Part shown: positions 36,868 through 45,673 of the stretch, in pieces
How positions within the stretch are numbered: position 1 is the first letter of the stretch
Layout: every line of letters begins with the position of its first letter
NCBI RefSeq assembly: GCF_026241855.1
Contig: NZ_JAPJDC010000001.1
Location: 2,046,001-2,110,000 of the forward strand
Origin: Curtobacterium flaccumfaciens pv. betae
GTDB taxonomy: Bacteria; Actinomycetota; Actinomycetes; Actinomycetales; Microbacteriaceae
Length of the DNA: 64,000 nt
Direction: 5' to 3'
Translations under genes and position numbers: made by a program
Notes under the pieces: generated by a model
Told to the model about the DNA's origin: nothing
The model's input: the letters and a program-made list of their open reading frames with translations, nothing else
Database searches by the model: none

Positions 36868-37860
36868 ATGACGGTGAGCCCCGAAGTCCGCAGTGATCGC
36901 CATCCTCTCACCGCCGACGGTTCCGTCGAGCTGGCGGTGCTCGAACGCTCAGGGTTCGACGAGAGCCGACACGTCGGCGCCGGCGTCGTCGTCGACGCGA
37001 CCGGCACGGTGATCGACTCCGTGGGTGACGTGACGGCGAGCATCTACCCGCGTTCCACCATGAAGCCGTTCCAGGCCCTGGCGGTCCGACGCGCCGGCGC
37101 GCTGTTCTCGGACGAGGAGCTCGTCCTCACCACCGCGAGCCATGCCGGGACCGCGGCGCACCAGGCGCTCGCCCTGCACATGCTCGAGTCCTTCGACCAC
37201 GTCGAGGCCGACCTCGGTTGCCCGCCGGACATGCCGTTCGACCGCGGCACCGCCCGCACGATGGACGGACCCCGCCGACTGGCGATGAACTGCTCCGGCA
37301 AGCACGGCGGCATGCTCGCGGCATGCCGGGTGAACGGGTGGGACGAGGCCACCTACCTCGACATCGAGCACCCACTGCAGCAGCGGGTGCGTTCCGTGGT
37401 CGAGGAGTACACGCACGAGACCGTCGACCTGGTCGGCACGGACGGCTGCGGCGCCCCCGTGTTCCCGCTGACCCTGACGGGGCTGGCACGCGGGTTCGCC
37501 GGTGTCGTGGCACGGGCCGACGACGACTCCGCCGCGCTGACCGACGCGGTCCTGGCGCACCCGTGGGCGATCGACGGTGTCGGGCGTGCGAACACGGTCA
37601 CGATCGAGCGGCTGCAGGTGCTGGCGAAGCTCGGTGCCGAGGGCGTCATGGTCATGGGGTTGCCCGGCGGCGCGGCGGTGGCGGTGAAGGTGCTCGACGG
37701 CTCGCAGCGGGCCGGCACCCTGGCGGCACTTGCCCTGCTCGAGCGGAACGGGCTCGTCGCGTCCGACGGCGTGGCCGAGGTGCTCGCGGCGACCGGTGAG
37801 CGGGTGCTCGGCGGTGGCGTCCCCGTCGGTACGGTGCGCGTCGGTGCCGGGCTGCGCTGA
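36868..37860 (+). CDS. L-asparaginase (Rhizobium etli AnsA type)
   Basis: 330 residues of the asparaginase family with a serine beta-lactamase-like fold (PF06089 type), unrelated to E. coli AnsA/B. Family motifs: YPRSTMKPFQAL, TTASHAGT, AMNCSGKHGGMLA and GTDGCGAPVFPL. Predicted to hydrolyse asparagine to aspartate and ammonia in the cytosol; no signal peptide. Alone on the plus strand with a leaderless promoter, convergent with the signalling cluster that follows. Confidence 0.92.
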   Translation: MTVSPEVRSDRHPLTADGSVELAVLERSGFDESRHVGAGVVVDATGTVIDSVGDVTASIYPRSTMKPFQALAVRRAGALFSDEELVLTTASHAGTAAHQALALHMLESFDHVEADLGCPPDMPFDRGTARTMDGPRRLAMNCSGKHGGMLAACRVNGWDEATYLDIEHPLQQRVRSVVEEYTHETVDLVGTDGCGAPVFPLTLTGLARGFAGVVARADDDSAALTDAVLAHPWAIDGVGRANTVTIERLQVLAKLGAEGVMVMGLPGGAAVAVKVLDGSQRAGTLAALALLERNGLVASDGVAEVLAATGERVLGGGVPVGTVRVGAGLR

Positions 37861-37870
37861 TCCGTCGCGG

Positions 37871-37904
37871 GTGCTGATCCTCGGTCGGCGCTGATCCTCG
37901 GTCG
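37871..37904. repeat. 17-bp tandem duplication
   Basis: Two adjacent copies of GYGCTGATCCTCGGTCG between the asparaginase stop and the end of the two-TM protein gene, with degenerate copies on either side. No hairpin; looks like slippage in a short spacer. Confidence 0.7.
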
Positions 37905-37923
37905 GTGTTGTCCTTGGCGCTGG

Positions 37924-38685
37924 TCATCGGTCCGCACGGACGGGGTCAGGGGCGAGGACCGGCAGTGCCGGGAACACGCGGACGACCCCGTGGCCGTCGA
38001 GTCGACGGACGGAGCAGCCGTACCGCGAGACCTCGACGGTGACGTCCCGGTGTCGGGGCGCTGCTCCGAGTCCGGGGACGAGCACCACCGTGCCGTGCGG
38101 TCGGCCGTCGGCGCCCATCCACACCGCGACCGAGGTCCCCGACGGGAGGGTCTCCACTGACGGCGCGCTCGAAGTGGTCGGGGCCGGATCGTCGCTGCGG
38201 GAGCCCGCGGCGTCGAGGAGTCCTGGAGCGACGGCCCACCGCAGATCGTCGTCGGCGTGGACGGCAGCGGCGCGGAGCTGCTCGGCGAGCCCACGGAACA
38301 CCGCGACGGCGAGTGCTCCGGCCCCGACGACCACGATGTGGGAGCCGGCGTCGACGCGGAGCAGGTTGCCGCCCGGCCCGTGCCCGAGGACGACTACCGC
38401 GGTGCCGTCATCGTCCTCGGGGGTCGTGCCCGTCGGCTGCGCCGGCGAGCCGAGGGGATCGGCCGCGACGGGCTGGTCCGGCGCACGCGGCGCAACGACC
38501 TGGGCCGGACGGGTTCCGGGATCCGGCAGCGCCGATCGGTGCAGCACCACGTCGACCAACGCGCAGCACGCGCCCGCGCCGAGCAGGACGCTCTGCCCGG
38601 CGCCACTGATCGGCGCGAGGACACCGGCCACGACCAGCGCGACCGCTGCCCCCACGATCACACAGCGGGCGGCGAAGCGGGACAT
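37924..38685 (-). CDS. Unknown protein with two N-terminal TM helices
   Basis: 253 residues. Two hydrophobic helices (about 8-26 and 31-48), a Pro/Thr/Asp linker, then a soluble domain with GGNLLRVDAGSHIVVVGAGALAVAVF and AVWMGADGRPHGTVVLVPGLG. I do not recognise the fold. A good GATGGGG precedes the ATG. Last gene of the phospho-signalling/envelope cluster, 65 bases after the zinc-ribbon/FHA gene; membrane position fits the cluster's theme. Confidence 0.75.
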   Translation of the reverse strand: MSRFAARCVIVGAAVALVVAGVLAPISGAGQSVLLGAGACCALVDVVLHRSALPDPGTRPAQVVAPRAPDQPVAADPLGSPAQPTGTTPEDDDGTAVVVLGHGPGGNLLRVDAGSHIVVVGAGALAVAVFRGLAEQLRAAAVHADDDLRWAVAPGLLDAAGSRSDDPAPTTSSAPSVETLPSGTSVAVWMGADGRPHGTVVLVPGLGAAPRHRDVTVEVSRYGCSVRRLDGHGVVRVFPALPVLAPDPVRADR

Positions 38686-38750
38686 GTCCCCATCGCACCA
38701 GGGACGAGGGGCCCAGCGCTGGTCCGCGACGGGATCTGTGGAGAAGTCGC

Positions 38751-40766
38751 CTACTGCACGAGGAAGAACTGCTCACCGATGTCGACGCGCGCACCACGCT
38801 CGACGCGGTACCGCCGACCGGGCTCGCAGCGGCGGATCGATCCGTCGATGTGCCGGACCACCGTGCCGTTGCCGGAGAACCGGTCGGAGACCCACAGGTC
38901 GTCGCCGTCGCGGCCGAGCTCGAGGTGGGTCTTCGACACGGACTTGCCCGGATCGTGCACGGTCAGCAGGTCGTCGTACCGCTCCCCCGGCTGCGGTCGT
39001 GGCAGGCGGCCGAGCAGACCGGTGCCGTGCACCCCGAGCCGTTCACCCGTGCTGAAGTGCAGGACGAACGGCGCCCGGGTCGGGGTCTTCGCGACGATGC
39101 GGGTCTCGTCGACGTCGTCGTCGGGGTCGTCGGGCTCATCGGCTCCGGCGTTCGACTCCGACGGGCTCGCCGGCGGGAGCGGCAGCGCGGGTCCGGTCGC
39201 TCCCGGGATCGGGGGCAGCGGCGCAGCCAGGGGCGCACCGGGCGCGGTGGCGGACGGCGCGGAGGACGGGACGGTCGCGGAACCGGGCACCGGCGGGAGC
39301 GGGGCGCGCGGTACGGCGGACGCCTCGGGCTCGCTGACCGGGGCAGCGTGCGCCCGCCGGGCGCGACGGCCCGAACCGGACTGCTCGACCCCGGCGCGGA
39401 CCGGCTCGTCGTCCACCGGGACCTCGTCGTGCGGCTCATCGCCCTGCTCGTCGTGCGCAGCGAGTTCGTCGGCGCTGTTCTCGTCGGACTCGTCCGAGCC
39501 CGCGGGGTCGGACGAGCCCCCGGCCGGCTCGTCCGCATCGTCGGCCGTTCCGGACGTCTCGGTGCCGTCAGGCCCCTGGGTGCCGTCAGACCCCTGGGCG
39601 CTGTCAGATCCCTGGGTCTCGTCGGAGCCCTCTGCTGCCCAGTCGGGTCGGGTCATCGGCAAGGGCATGACCGGGCCGGTGAAGGCCGCGGTGACCGCCG
39701 GGCGGACGGCTCCGCACTCGCCGCAGAAGATGTCGTCGGGCTCGAGCCGGTTGCCGCAGACGTGGCAGATGGTCGTCTCGTGCATGCCGGGGGTGACGAG
39801 CGGGGCCGGACGCGGCGGCCGTCGGTCGATGAGCGGCTCGACCACGGCGGTGTCCCCGGGCTGCGGGGGCGACATGACGGCGGGCTGGTCATCGGCGGCA
39901 CTCGTCTCCGACGCCGCCACGATCACCTCGTCGCGCTCCGGCTCGGAGCCGGCCTGGGCATCCTGTTCGCCCTGTGGGTCCTGTCCGTCCTGTGGGTCCT
40001 GTCCGTCCTGTGGGTCCGACGCAGGAGCCGCGGTGCCCTGCTCGGCGGCCGGGTCGGCGGGTGCTCCTGGCACCGGCGGAACGACCGGCTCGGACGGCCT
40101 CTCGGCAGCCGGGGTACCACGGCCCACCCACCAGGACGGACCGGCGGGTGCCGCTGGGGGTGCGGTGGCGGCCGGCGTTGCCCACACGGGCAGAGCGGGC
40201 TCCGCGGTGTGCGGGGGCGCGACGGGCTGCTGCGCCGTCTGCTCAGGGCCCGGCGTCGCGGCATCGCGCACCGGGGCGGCGGGCGTCGCCGCGCGACCCG
40301 GAGCCGGGGCGATGCGGGTGCGCTCGGGGTCGTCAGCGTCGAGGAGCTCGGACGGGTAGGCGTCGGGGTCGAGAGCCGGCTCCGGATCCGACTGGCCCGG
40401 CGCGCCCGACCAGTCCCCGAGTCCGGATCCGGCGCCGTGCACGTGGGAGGGCGCCTGGCGCGGCGCGAAGTCGTCGGGACGCTGCACCGGCACGGGTGCC
40501 GGCGGTTCGGTTCCACGGCGGTCGGCACCGGTGAGCCAGGCGCGGGTGGCGGGGTCGAGCGTGGCTTCGGGCAACCAGGCGTCGGAGGCCGGGTCGGACC
40601 GTCGGCCGTGGGCGTCGGGCTGCTGCAACGGTGGCGGCGGTGCCTGTTCGACGGGGGTCGGCGCGACCGGGCGACGGCTCGCCGCGGCGGTGACCGCGCG
40701 TCCGCACTCACCGCAGAAGATCGCCCCGTCCGGGAGCATCGATCCGCAGTGTTCGCATCTGATCAC
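38751..40766 (-). CDS. Double zinc-ribbon, FHA-domain protein
   Basis: 671 residues. A zinc ribbon at the N-terminus (C4-x2-C7 ... C18-x2-C21, IRCEHCG ... FCGECG) and a second copy near the middle (C334-x2-C337 ... C348-x2-C351). Both are separated by long Pro/Ala/Asp-rich disordered regions with short repeats. The C-terminal ~105 residues are an FHA domain (GLLGRLPR, SKTHLELG, GNGTVVRH), which binds phosphothreonine. A DETRIVAK motif precedes it. Starts at GTG, overlapping the stop of the transglutaminase-fold gene as GTGA. Probably a cytosolic adaptor reading the cluster kinase's phosphorylation. Confidence 0.88.
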   Translation of the reverse strand: MIRCEHCGSMLPDGAIFCGECGRAVTAAASRRPVAPTPVEQAPPPPLQQPDAHGRRSDPASDAWLPEATLDPATRAWLTGADRRGTEPPAPVPVQRPDDFAPRQAPSHVHGAGSGLGDWSGAPGQSDPEPALDPDAYPSELLDADDPERTRIAPAPGRAATPAAPVRDAATPGPEQTAQQPVAPPHTAEPALPVWATPAATAPPAAPAGPSWWVGRGTPAAERPSEPVVPPVPGAPADPAAEQGTAAPASDPQDGQDPQDGQDPQGEQDAQAGSEPERDEVIVAASETSAADDQPAVMSPPQPGDTAVVEPLIDRRPPRPAPLVTPGMHETTICHVCGNRLEPDDIFCGECGAVRPAVTAAFTGPVMPLPMTRPDWAAEGSDETQGSDSAQGSDGTQGPDGTETSGTADDADEPAGGSSDPAGSDESDENSADELAAHDEQGDEPHDEVPVDDEPVRAGVEQSGSGRRARRAHAAPVSEPEASAVPRAPLPPVPGSATVPSSAPSATAPGAPLAAPLPPIPGATGPALPLPPASPSESNAGADEPDDPDDDVDETRIVAKTPTRAPFVLHFSTGERLGVHGTGLLGRLPRPQPGERYDDLLTVHDPGKSVSKTHLELGRDGDDLWVSDRFSGNGTVVRHIDGSIRRCEPGRRYRVERGARVDIGEQFFLVQ
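39971..40017. repeat. 18-bp tandem repeat in the zinc-ribbon/FHA gene
   Basis: Unit cctgtgggtcctgtccgt, 2.6 copies, encoding DPQDGQ repeats in the disordered acidic linker of the minus-strand gene. Confidence 0.8.
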
Positions 40767-43234
40767 GTGGTGCCTCTGTCCTCACTCGGCCGTCCACGAC
40801 GCTCGTCCGGCCTCTGGACATCGTAGTCGCCGTGCCCCGACGCAGCCTGGCCGTCGGTTCCACGACGGGACCGTGCCGTCGGACGACGCCCGGCTCCCCG
40901 CAGCGACCGGAGCGACACGGCGGTGCGGAACCGCTCCCGCCGGGTCCGCCCGGTCCGGAGCGAACCGATCGCGTCGTCCGTCGCCGCCCACATGCGATCG
41001 GCGGTGGACTGGTCGGCATCGCTCGGACCGAACACCGCACGGTCGGCCAGCGCCGCGAGTCCGGTCCCGCCGTCGCCCGGTGCACCGACGACGGCTTCAC
41101 GCCGGGTGGCGGATCGCCGTACGTCGTGCCCACGGTCGAGCAGCGCGTCGCGGTACTCGTCCCAGGCGCCGACGATGCGACCCCGGTGCGTGGTGGCGTT
41201 CCGCCGTCGTCGCCGTCGCAGTCGCTTCAGCAGCACGATCACGGCGAACGGCAGCAGGACGAGTGCGACGACGCCGAGGGTCCCGAGGGCCCAGGGCAGC
41301 ACCGCGAGCAGGATCCGGAGCCAGAGCGGCTGCACCGGCGGCGTGTTCCGGTCACTCTCCGGAGGCGTCTGCTGGTCCTGGTCCTGCTGGTCCACCGGGG
41401 GCGGCGGCACGACCGTCTCCGGACGGGTCACCGGCTGCGGGGTCTGCTGCTGCTCGTCCGGGATCTCGCGCACCTCGGGGTTGGGGTTGAGCATCACCCA
41501 CCCCCACTGCGCGGTGTCCACCTCGATGCGGGCCGTGACGTCGGACCCGCGGAAGGTCGTCGTCCCGCCACGCGCTGCGGTGCCGTCGCTGCCCGAGTCG
41601 CCCCCGGCGGTGAAGCCCATCACGACCCGCGCGGGGAACCCGATCTGGTCGGCCATCAGCGCGGCCGCCGCGGCGTACTGTTCCTGGTCCCCGATCATCA
41701 GGGGCGCGGTGAGGAGCTCCTGGACACGGTCGGCGCCGTGGCCGGACCGGCTCATCCGGTCGTCACCGACACCGTGACTGACGTACCCCTTCCGCTGCAG
41801 TGCCTGCACCGCGGCGAGGAGCTTCGCACCGGGTGCCGAGACGTCCTTCGTCGTCGACTCCACGGTGTCGCGCACGGCGTCGGGGACGTCCCGTGCGGTG
41901 GGGACCGCTGCGCTCCCCGGCCGCGCGGTGGCCAGCTGCCGTTCCGTCGGCTGGTCGGGCAGCACCGCCGTCAGGTCGTAGGACGTGCCGTCCCCCACTC
42001 CGCCGACCACGGCGCCGGTGCCGGTCGATCCGTTGTAGAAGAACGCGCCGCGCTCGTCGTCGGCGTCCTGCCCGGTGAACTCCACGCGCTCCAGGTCGCC
42101 GACCGTCGGCAGCCACACACCGCGGTACCCGTCGACCGTCACACCGACGTCGACCGTGGTGCCCCGGACCCCACGGACGTCGACCGAGGTCGGCACGCGT
42201 TCGAAGGTGCCCGAGCCCGCCGAGCCGTCGGCACCGCCGACCCGGTAGACCACGCCGTCGTAGGTGTCGAGGGTCGCGATGCGGACGAACCCGCCCTCGG
42301 GCAGGCCGGTCACCCGGAGCTGGGTCGCGTCCGAGGCGGTGGATTCCTCGTAGGCGCGGAACCCGCTGAGCGGACTGACGTAGTCGCGGGGGTCGAACGG
42401 CTTCACGACGTCGGTGCGCGCGACGATGCGGTCGCCGGAGGGCGGTGCGACCAGGCCGAGCCCGGTCGCGACGACCGCCGCGGCCACGATGGTGCCGGTG
42501 CCCACGAGCGCGGGTCGGACGATGGACCGTGCGACCGGCACACGGGAACCGATGGTGGTCGCCACGGCGACCGCGCGACGCGCGTGCCGGACCGTCAGCG
42601 CCCAGACGAGGGCGAGGCCGACCAGGACGACCGCCGTCACGATCGACGTGTCGAGCCGGCTCGGCCCGACGACCACGCCCACCGCGAAGAGCACCAGTGC
42701 CGGGATGCTCGCGAGTTCCTGCCTGGAGGCGCGGGTCGCCACGCTCACGGCGGTCACCGTCGCCACGAGCAGCGTCACGAAGTAGGGCACGAGGAGCGCT
42801 TCGTAGGAACCCACCGGAAGGCTGATGGTCACCAGCTGCTTCCAGCCGAGGGCGACGCCGGCGAAGAGGTCGAGGAGTCCGTGTCCGGTGGGCAGCAGGC
42901 CGTTCGCCTGGCTCGGCACGGCGGCGGGGACGCCGGTCAGCGTGAACGCGGCGACGGTCGCGATCGCCACGACGGCCATCGGGAGCCGGAGCAGGGTGCC
43001 GAGGAGCGCGACGACCGTCCCGATCACGATCGCCGTGACCGCGGCGGTGATCATCGCGCCGTCCCGGTACACCGGCCACCAGGACGTGCTCGCGACGGCC
43101 AGCAACAGCCAGACCGCCAGTGTGCCGCCGGCGAGGCGGAACGGGACGAGCCGGCGGGCATCGCGACGGTCGGACCGTCGGGTCGAGCGTCTCGCCCGGT
43201 CCGGGGCCGGGGTGGTCACGGGTGCGGCGCTCAT
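40763..43234 (-). CDS. TgpA-like transglutaminase-fold membrane protein, active site lost
   Basis: 823 residues from ATG at 43232-43234. Several TM helices occupy about 30-220 and one more lies near 635-665. Between them is an extracytoplasmic region with a transglutaminase-like core, and a charged cytosolic C-terminus follows. The core alignment landmarks are clear (QYAAAAALMADQIGFPARVVMGF, then ARIEV, then WGWVMLNPNPE). However, the expected Cys is Q517, the expected His is T567 and the expected Asp is N583. So it is probably a pseudoenzyme with a scaffold or binding role. ATGA overlap with the DUF58 gene; the MoxR-DUF58-TgpA triad is widespread. Confidence 0.88.
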   Translation of the reverse strand: MSAAPVTTPAPDRARRSTRRSDRRDARRLVPFRLAGGTLAVWLLLAVASTSWWPVYRDGAMITAAVTAIVIGTVVALLGTLLRLPMAVVAIATVAAFTLTGVPAAVPSQANGLLPTGHGLLDLFAGVALGWKQLVTISLPVGSYEALLVPYFVTLLVATVTAVSVATRASRQELASIPALVLFAVGVVVGPSRLDTSIVTAVVLVGLALVWALTVRHARRAVAVATTIGSRVPVARSIVRPALVGTGTIVAAAVVATGLGLVAPPSGDRIVARTDVVKPFDPRDYVSPLSGFRAYEESTASDATQLRVTGLPEGGFVRIATLDTYDGVVYRVGGADGSAGSGTFERVPTSVDVRGVRGTTVDVGVTVDGYRGVWLPTVGDLERVEFTGQDADDERGAFFYNGSTGTGAVVGGVGDGTSYDLTAVLPDQPTERQLATARPGSAAVPTARDVPDAVRDTVESTTKDVSAPGAKLLAAVQALQRKGYVSHGVGDDRMSRSGHGADRVQELLTAPLMIGDQEQYAAAAALMADQIGFPARVVMGFTAGGDSGSDGTAARGGTTTFRGSDVTARIEVDTAQWGWVMLNPNPEVREIPDEQQQTPQPVTRPETVVPPPPVDQQDQDQQTPPESDRNTPPVQPLWLRILLAVLPWALGTLGVVALVLLPFAVIVLLKRLRRRRRRNATTHRGRIVGAWDEYRDALLDRGHDVRRSATRREAVVGAPGDGGTGLAALADRAVFGPSDADQSTADRMWAATDDAIGSLRTGRTRRERFRTAVSLRSLRGAGRRPTARSRRGTDGQAASGHGDYDVQRPDERRGRPSEDRGTT

Positions 43235-44646
43235 GCTGCCGACGCCGATCGGTGCAGGGCGTGCCGGAGGTCGTCCAGGTAGCCGATGGTCATCACCGTC
43301 AGACCCGCGACACGCAGGAACCGCGGCTGAGCCTCGGGCTCGCAGATCACCGCGACGACCTCCACCCCGACGGGGAACCGCGTGGCGGCGAGTCGGAGCG
43401 CGGGCAGGCCGACGGTCGAACCCACGACGAGGAACGCGACGGAGATGCCGTCGGTGTCGCTCCCCACGATCCGGGAGACCTCGGCGATCGGCAGGCACGC
43501 GTCGGCCAGGCCGACCGAGGCGAAGTCGTCGAGCAGGCGCGTCGGCGTGACGGTGGGGAGCGTCCGGACGGCGTACACCGCACGCTTCGCGAACTCCGGC
43601 GTGCGCTGGGACACCACGACCGAGACCTCACGGCCGTCACGGATCGCCCGCGCGCCGAGGGAGGCGGCCGCGCTCACCGCGAGCTCGAACTCCTCGTCGT
43701 CGGCGAACTCACCGCGGGCGATGCCGAGCGCGACGACGAGGTGCGAGCGACGGGTGTCCTCGAACTGCCGGACCATGAGCGCGCCGGACTTCGCGGTCGA
43801 CTTCCAGTGGATGGTGCGCGGGTCGTCGCCGGGCATGTACTCGCGGATGGCGTGGAAGGCGATGTCCGCGGGCGACAGGTCCGTGGTCGCCTGCCCCTCG
43901 AGGTCACGCACCAGCCCGGTACTCGTCGACGGGATCGCGATGGTGCGCGGGTGCACGATGACCTGCTCGCGGGCGGTCCAGACGAGTTCGCGGCGGACGA
44001 GTCCCACGGGGTCGGCGCGGACCCCCGTCACGGGCCCGACGTCGAGCACCCCGCGGCGGAGCGTCGGGACGGGGACCTGCCGCTCGAAGTCGCCGTGCGG
44101 CCCGATGGCCGGGATCGCGACGTCGACCAGACCGGATCCGACCGGCACCTCGACGGTGGTCGGCACCGACGGCAGGCGCGTGGGGTTCTCGGCCGTGATG
44201 ATCACACCGGCGTCATCGCCGACCGCCACACGGTGCTGCGGGAGCCGCATCCGGATCACCAGCCGTGACCGGCCGATCAACGCCACCGCAGCGACCACCG
44301 CGAGCACCGCGCCGGCGAACCCGACGACGACGATCTCCCGCAGACCGAAGCGGTAGCCGGCCACGAACGCGACGAGCGTCAGCGCGGCGACCGTCCACCC
44401 GAGCCCGGTGACGACGGACGAGACCTCGCCCCAGAGACGCAGGACGAGCCTCCAGGCCGTTGCCCAGAGCCGGACGATCCCGATGACCGCATCCGCTGCG
44501 ACGCCCTCGCGGTCACCGACGATCCGCGTCCGGACGTTGGTCATGCCGGTGACCGTCCCCGTGCGCTCGTACGCCGTCGTGCCACGACGCGACCGCGTCG
44601 AGGACGGACGGCGCGAGCGCGTGGAGACGGACCGGCGGTCCGTCAC
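43231..44646 (-). CDS. DUF58 membrane protein
   Basis: 471 residues. A basic cytosolic head, two adjacent TM helices (about 78-122), then a domain with the DUF58 signature (AIREYMPGDDPRTIHWKSTAKSGALMVRQFE) and a von Willebrand A-like C-terminal part. DUF58 proteins are standard partners of MoxR AAA+ ATPases and are thought to act in assembly or activation of envelope or metal-dependent complexes. GTG start overlaps the MoxR stop (GTGA) and the stop overlaps the TgpA-like start (ATGA), so all three are translationally coupled. Confidence 0.92.
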   Translation of the reverse strand: MTDRRSVSTRSRRPSSTRSRRGTTAYERTGTVTGMTNVRTRIVGDREGVAADAVIGIVRLWATAWRLVLRLWGEVSSVVTGLGWTVAALTLVAFVAGYRFGLREIVVVGFAGAVLAVVAAVALIGRSRLVIRMRLPQHRVAVGDDAGVIITAENPTRLPSVPTTVEVPVGSGLVDVAIPAIGPHGDFERQVPVPTLRRGVLDVGPVTGVRADPVGLVRRELVWTAREQVIVHPRTIAIPSTSTGLVRDLEGQATTDLSPADIAFHAIREYMPGDDPRTIHWKSTAKSGALMVRQFEDTRRSHLVVALGIARGEFADDEEFELAVSAAASLGARAIRDGREVSVVVSQRTPEFAKRAVYAVRTLPTVTPTRLLDDFASVGLADACLPIAEVSRIVGSDTDGISVAFLVVGSTVGLPALRLAATRFPVGVEVVAVICEPEAQPRFLRVAGLTVMTIGYLDDLRHALHRSASAA

Positions 44647-45614
44647 GTCGTGACTCGGTCGGCGGGCGGCGGGGTCTCCACCAGGAGCTGCGCGATGACG
44701 CTCGGTGCGCTGACGCCGTCGAACTCGGCCTCGGCGTCGAGCACCAGGCGGTGCGCGAGGACCGGGACGGCCAGCGCCTTCACGTCGTCCGGTGTGACGT
44801 AGTGGCGACCGCTCAGCGCCGCGAGGACACGGGAAGCACGGATCAGGCCCATCGCCCCTCGGACGCTGACGCCCAGCCGGACCTCGCTCGCGGAGCGGGT
44901 CGCGTCCACCAGGCGGGCGACGTAGTCGGCGATCACGGCGTCGACGTGCACGGTGCGCGCCAGGGCGGCCATCTCCGTGACGGTCGCGGCGGGCACGACG
45001 CTCGCCAGCGGGACCGACGCCGACGGAGCCGACGAGGTCTCGAGGATCTTCACCGTCGCCGCGTGGTCGGGGTAGCCGATGGAGGTCTTCATCAGGAAGC
45101 GGTCGAGCTGTGCCTCGGGCAGGCGGTAGGTGCCGGCCTGCTCGATCGGGTTCTGGGTCGCGATGACCATGAAGGGCGCGGCGAGACGGTGGTTGACGCC
45201 GTCGACCGTGATCGCGGACTCCTCCATCGCCTCGAGCAGCGCGGACTGGGTCTTCGGGCTCGCACGGTTGATCTCGTCAGCGAGCACGATGTTCGCGAAG
45301 ACCGGTCCGCGGTGGAAGTCGAACTCCTGCGTCCGCTGGTCGTAGACACTGATGCCGGTGATGTCGCCCGGCAGCAGGTCGGGGGTGAACTGGATGCGGT
45401 TCGTGGTGCCCTGCACGCTCTGCGCCATCGCTCGGGCGAGGCTCGTCTTGCCCGTTCCGGGAACGTCCTCGAGGAGCAGGTGCCCCTCGCTGAGCATCGC
45501 CGTGACCGCGAGGCGGATCACGAACGTCTTCCCGAGGAGCACCTGCTCGACGTTGGTCACGATGCGGCCTGCGACGTCGGCGAACCAGGTGGCCTGCTCC
45601 GGGGTCATGCTCAT
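44643..45614 (-). CDS. MoxR-family AAA+ ATPase
   Basis: 323 residues, full length for MoxR. Walker A is LLEDVPGTGKTSLARAM, Walker B VLADEINRASPKTQSALLEAMEE, sensor 1 ATQNPIEQAGTY, and the sensor 2/lid region RLGVSVRGAMGLIRASRVLA. MoxR ATPases act as chaperones that remodel or insert cofactors into partner complexes, usually with VWA or DUF58 proteins. GAAGGACC precedes the start. It lies 59 bases after the giant Ig-like gene and is coupled to DUF58. Confidence 0.95.
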   Translation of the reverse strand: MSMTPEQATWFADVAGRIVTNVEQVLLGKTFVIRLAVTAMLSEGHLLLEDVPGTGKTSLARAMAQSVQGTTNRIQFTPDLLPGDITGISVYDQRTQEFDFHRGPVFANIVLADEINRASPKTQSALLEAMEESAITVDGVNHRLAAPFMVIATQNPIEQAGTYRLPEAQLDRFLMKTSIGYPDHAATVKILETSSAPSASVPLASVVPAATVTEMAALARTVHVDAVIADYVARLVDATRSASEVRLGVSVRGAMGLIRASRVLAALSGRHYVTPDDVKALAVPVLAHRLVLDAEAEFDGVSAPSVIAQLLVETPPPADRVTT

Positions 45615-45673
45615 GCGGGATGGTCCTTCGGTCGTGGCGGGAGGGCGGCGTTGGCGGGTCGGGGCGGCGGGGA

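Noticed and set aside
37861..37923. Terminator between asparaginase and the two-TM protein gene
   Set aside because: The spacer contains direct repeats only; I find no inverted repeat of useful length.
39971..40017. Short tandem repeats as a CRISPR array
   Set aside because: Units are 18 bp, adjacent, without spacers, and encode an in-frame peptide repeat.
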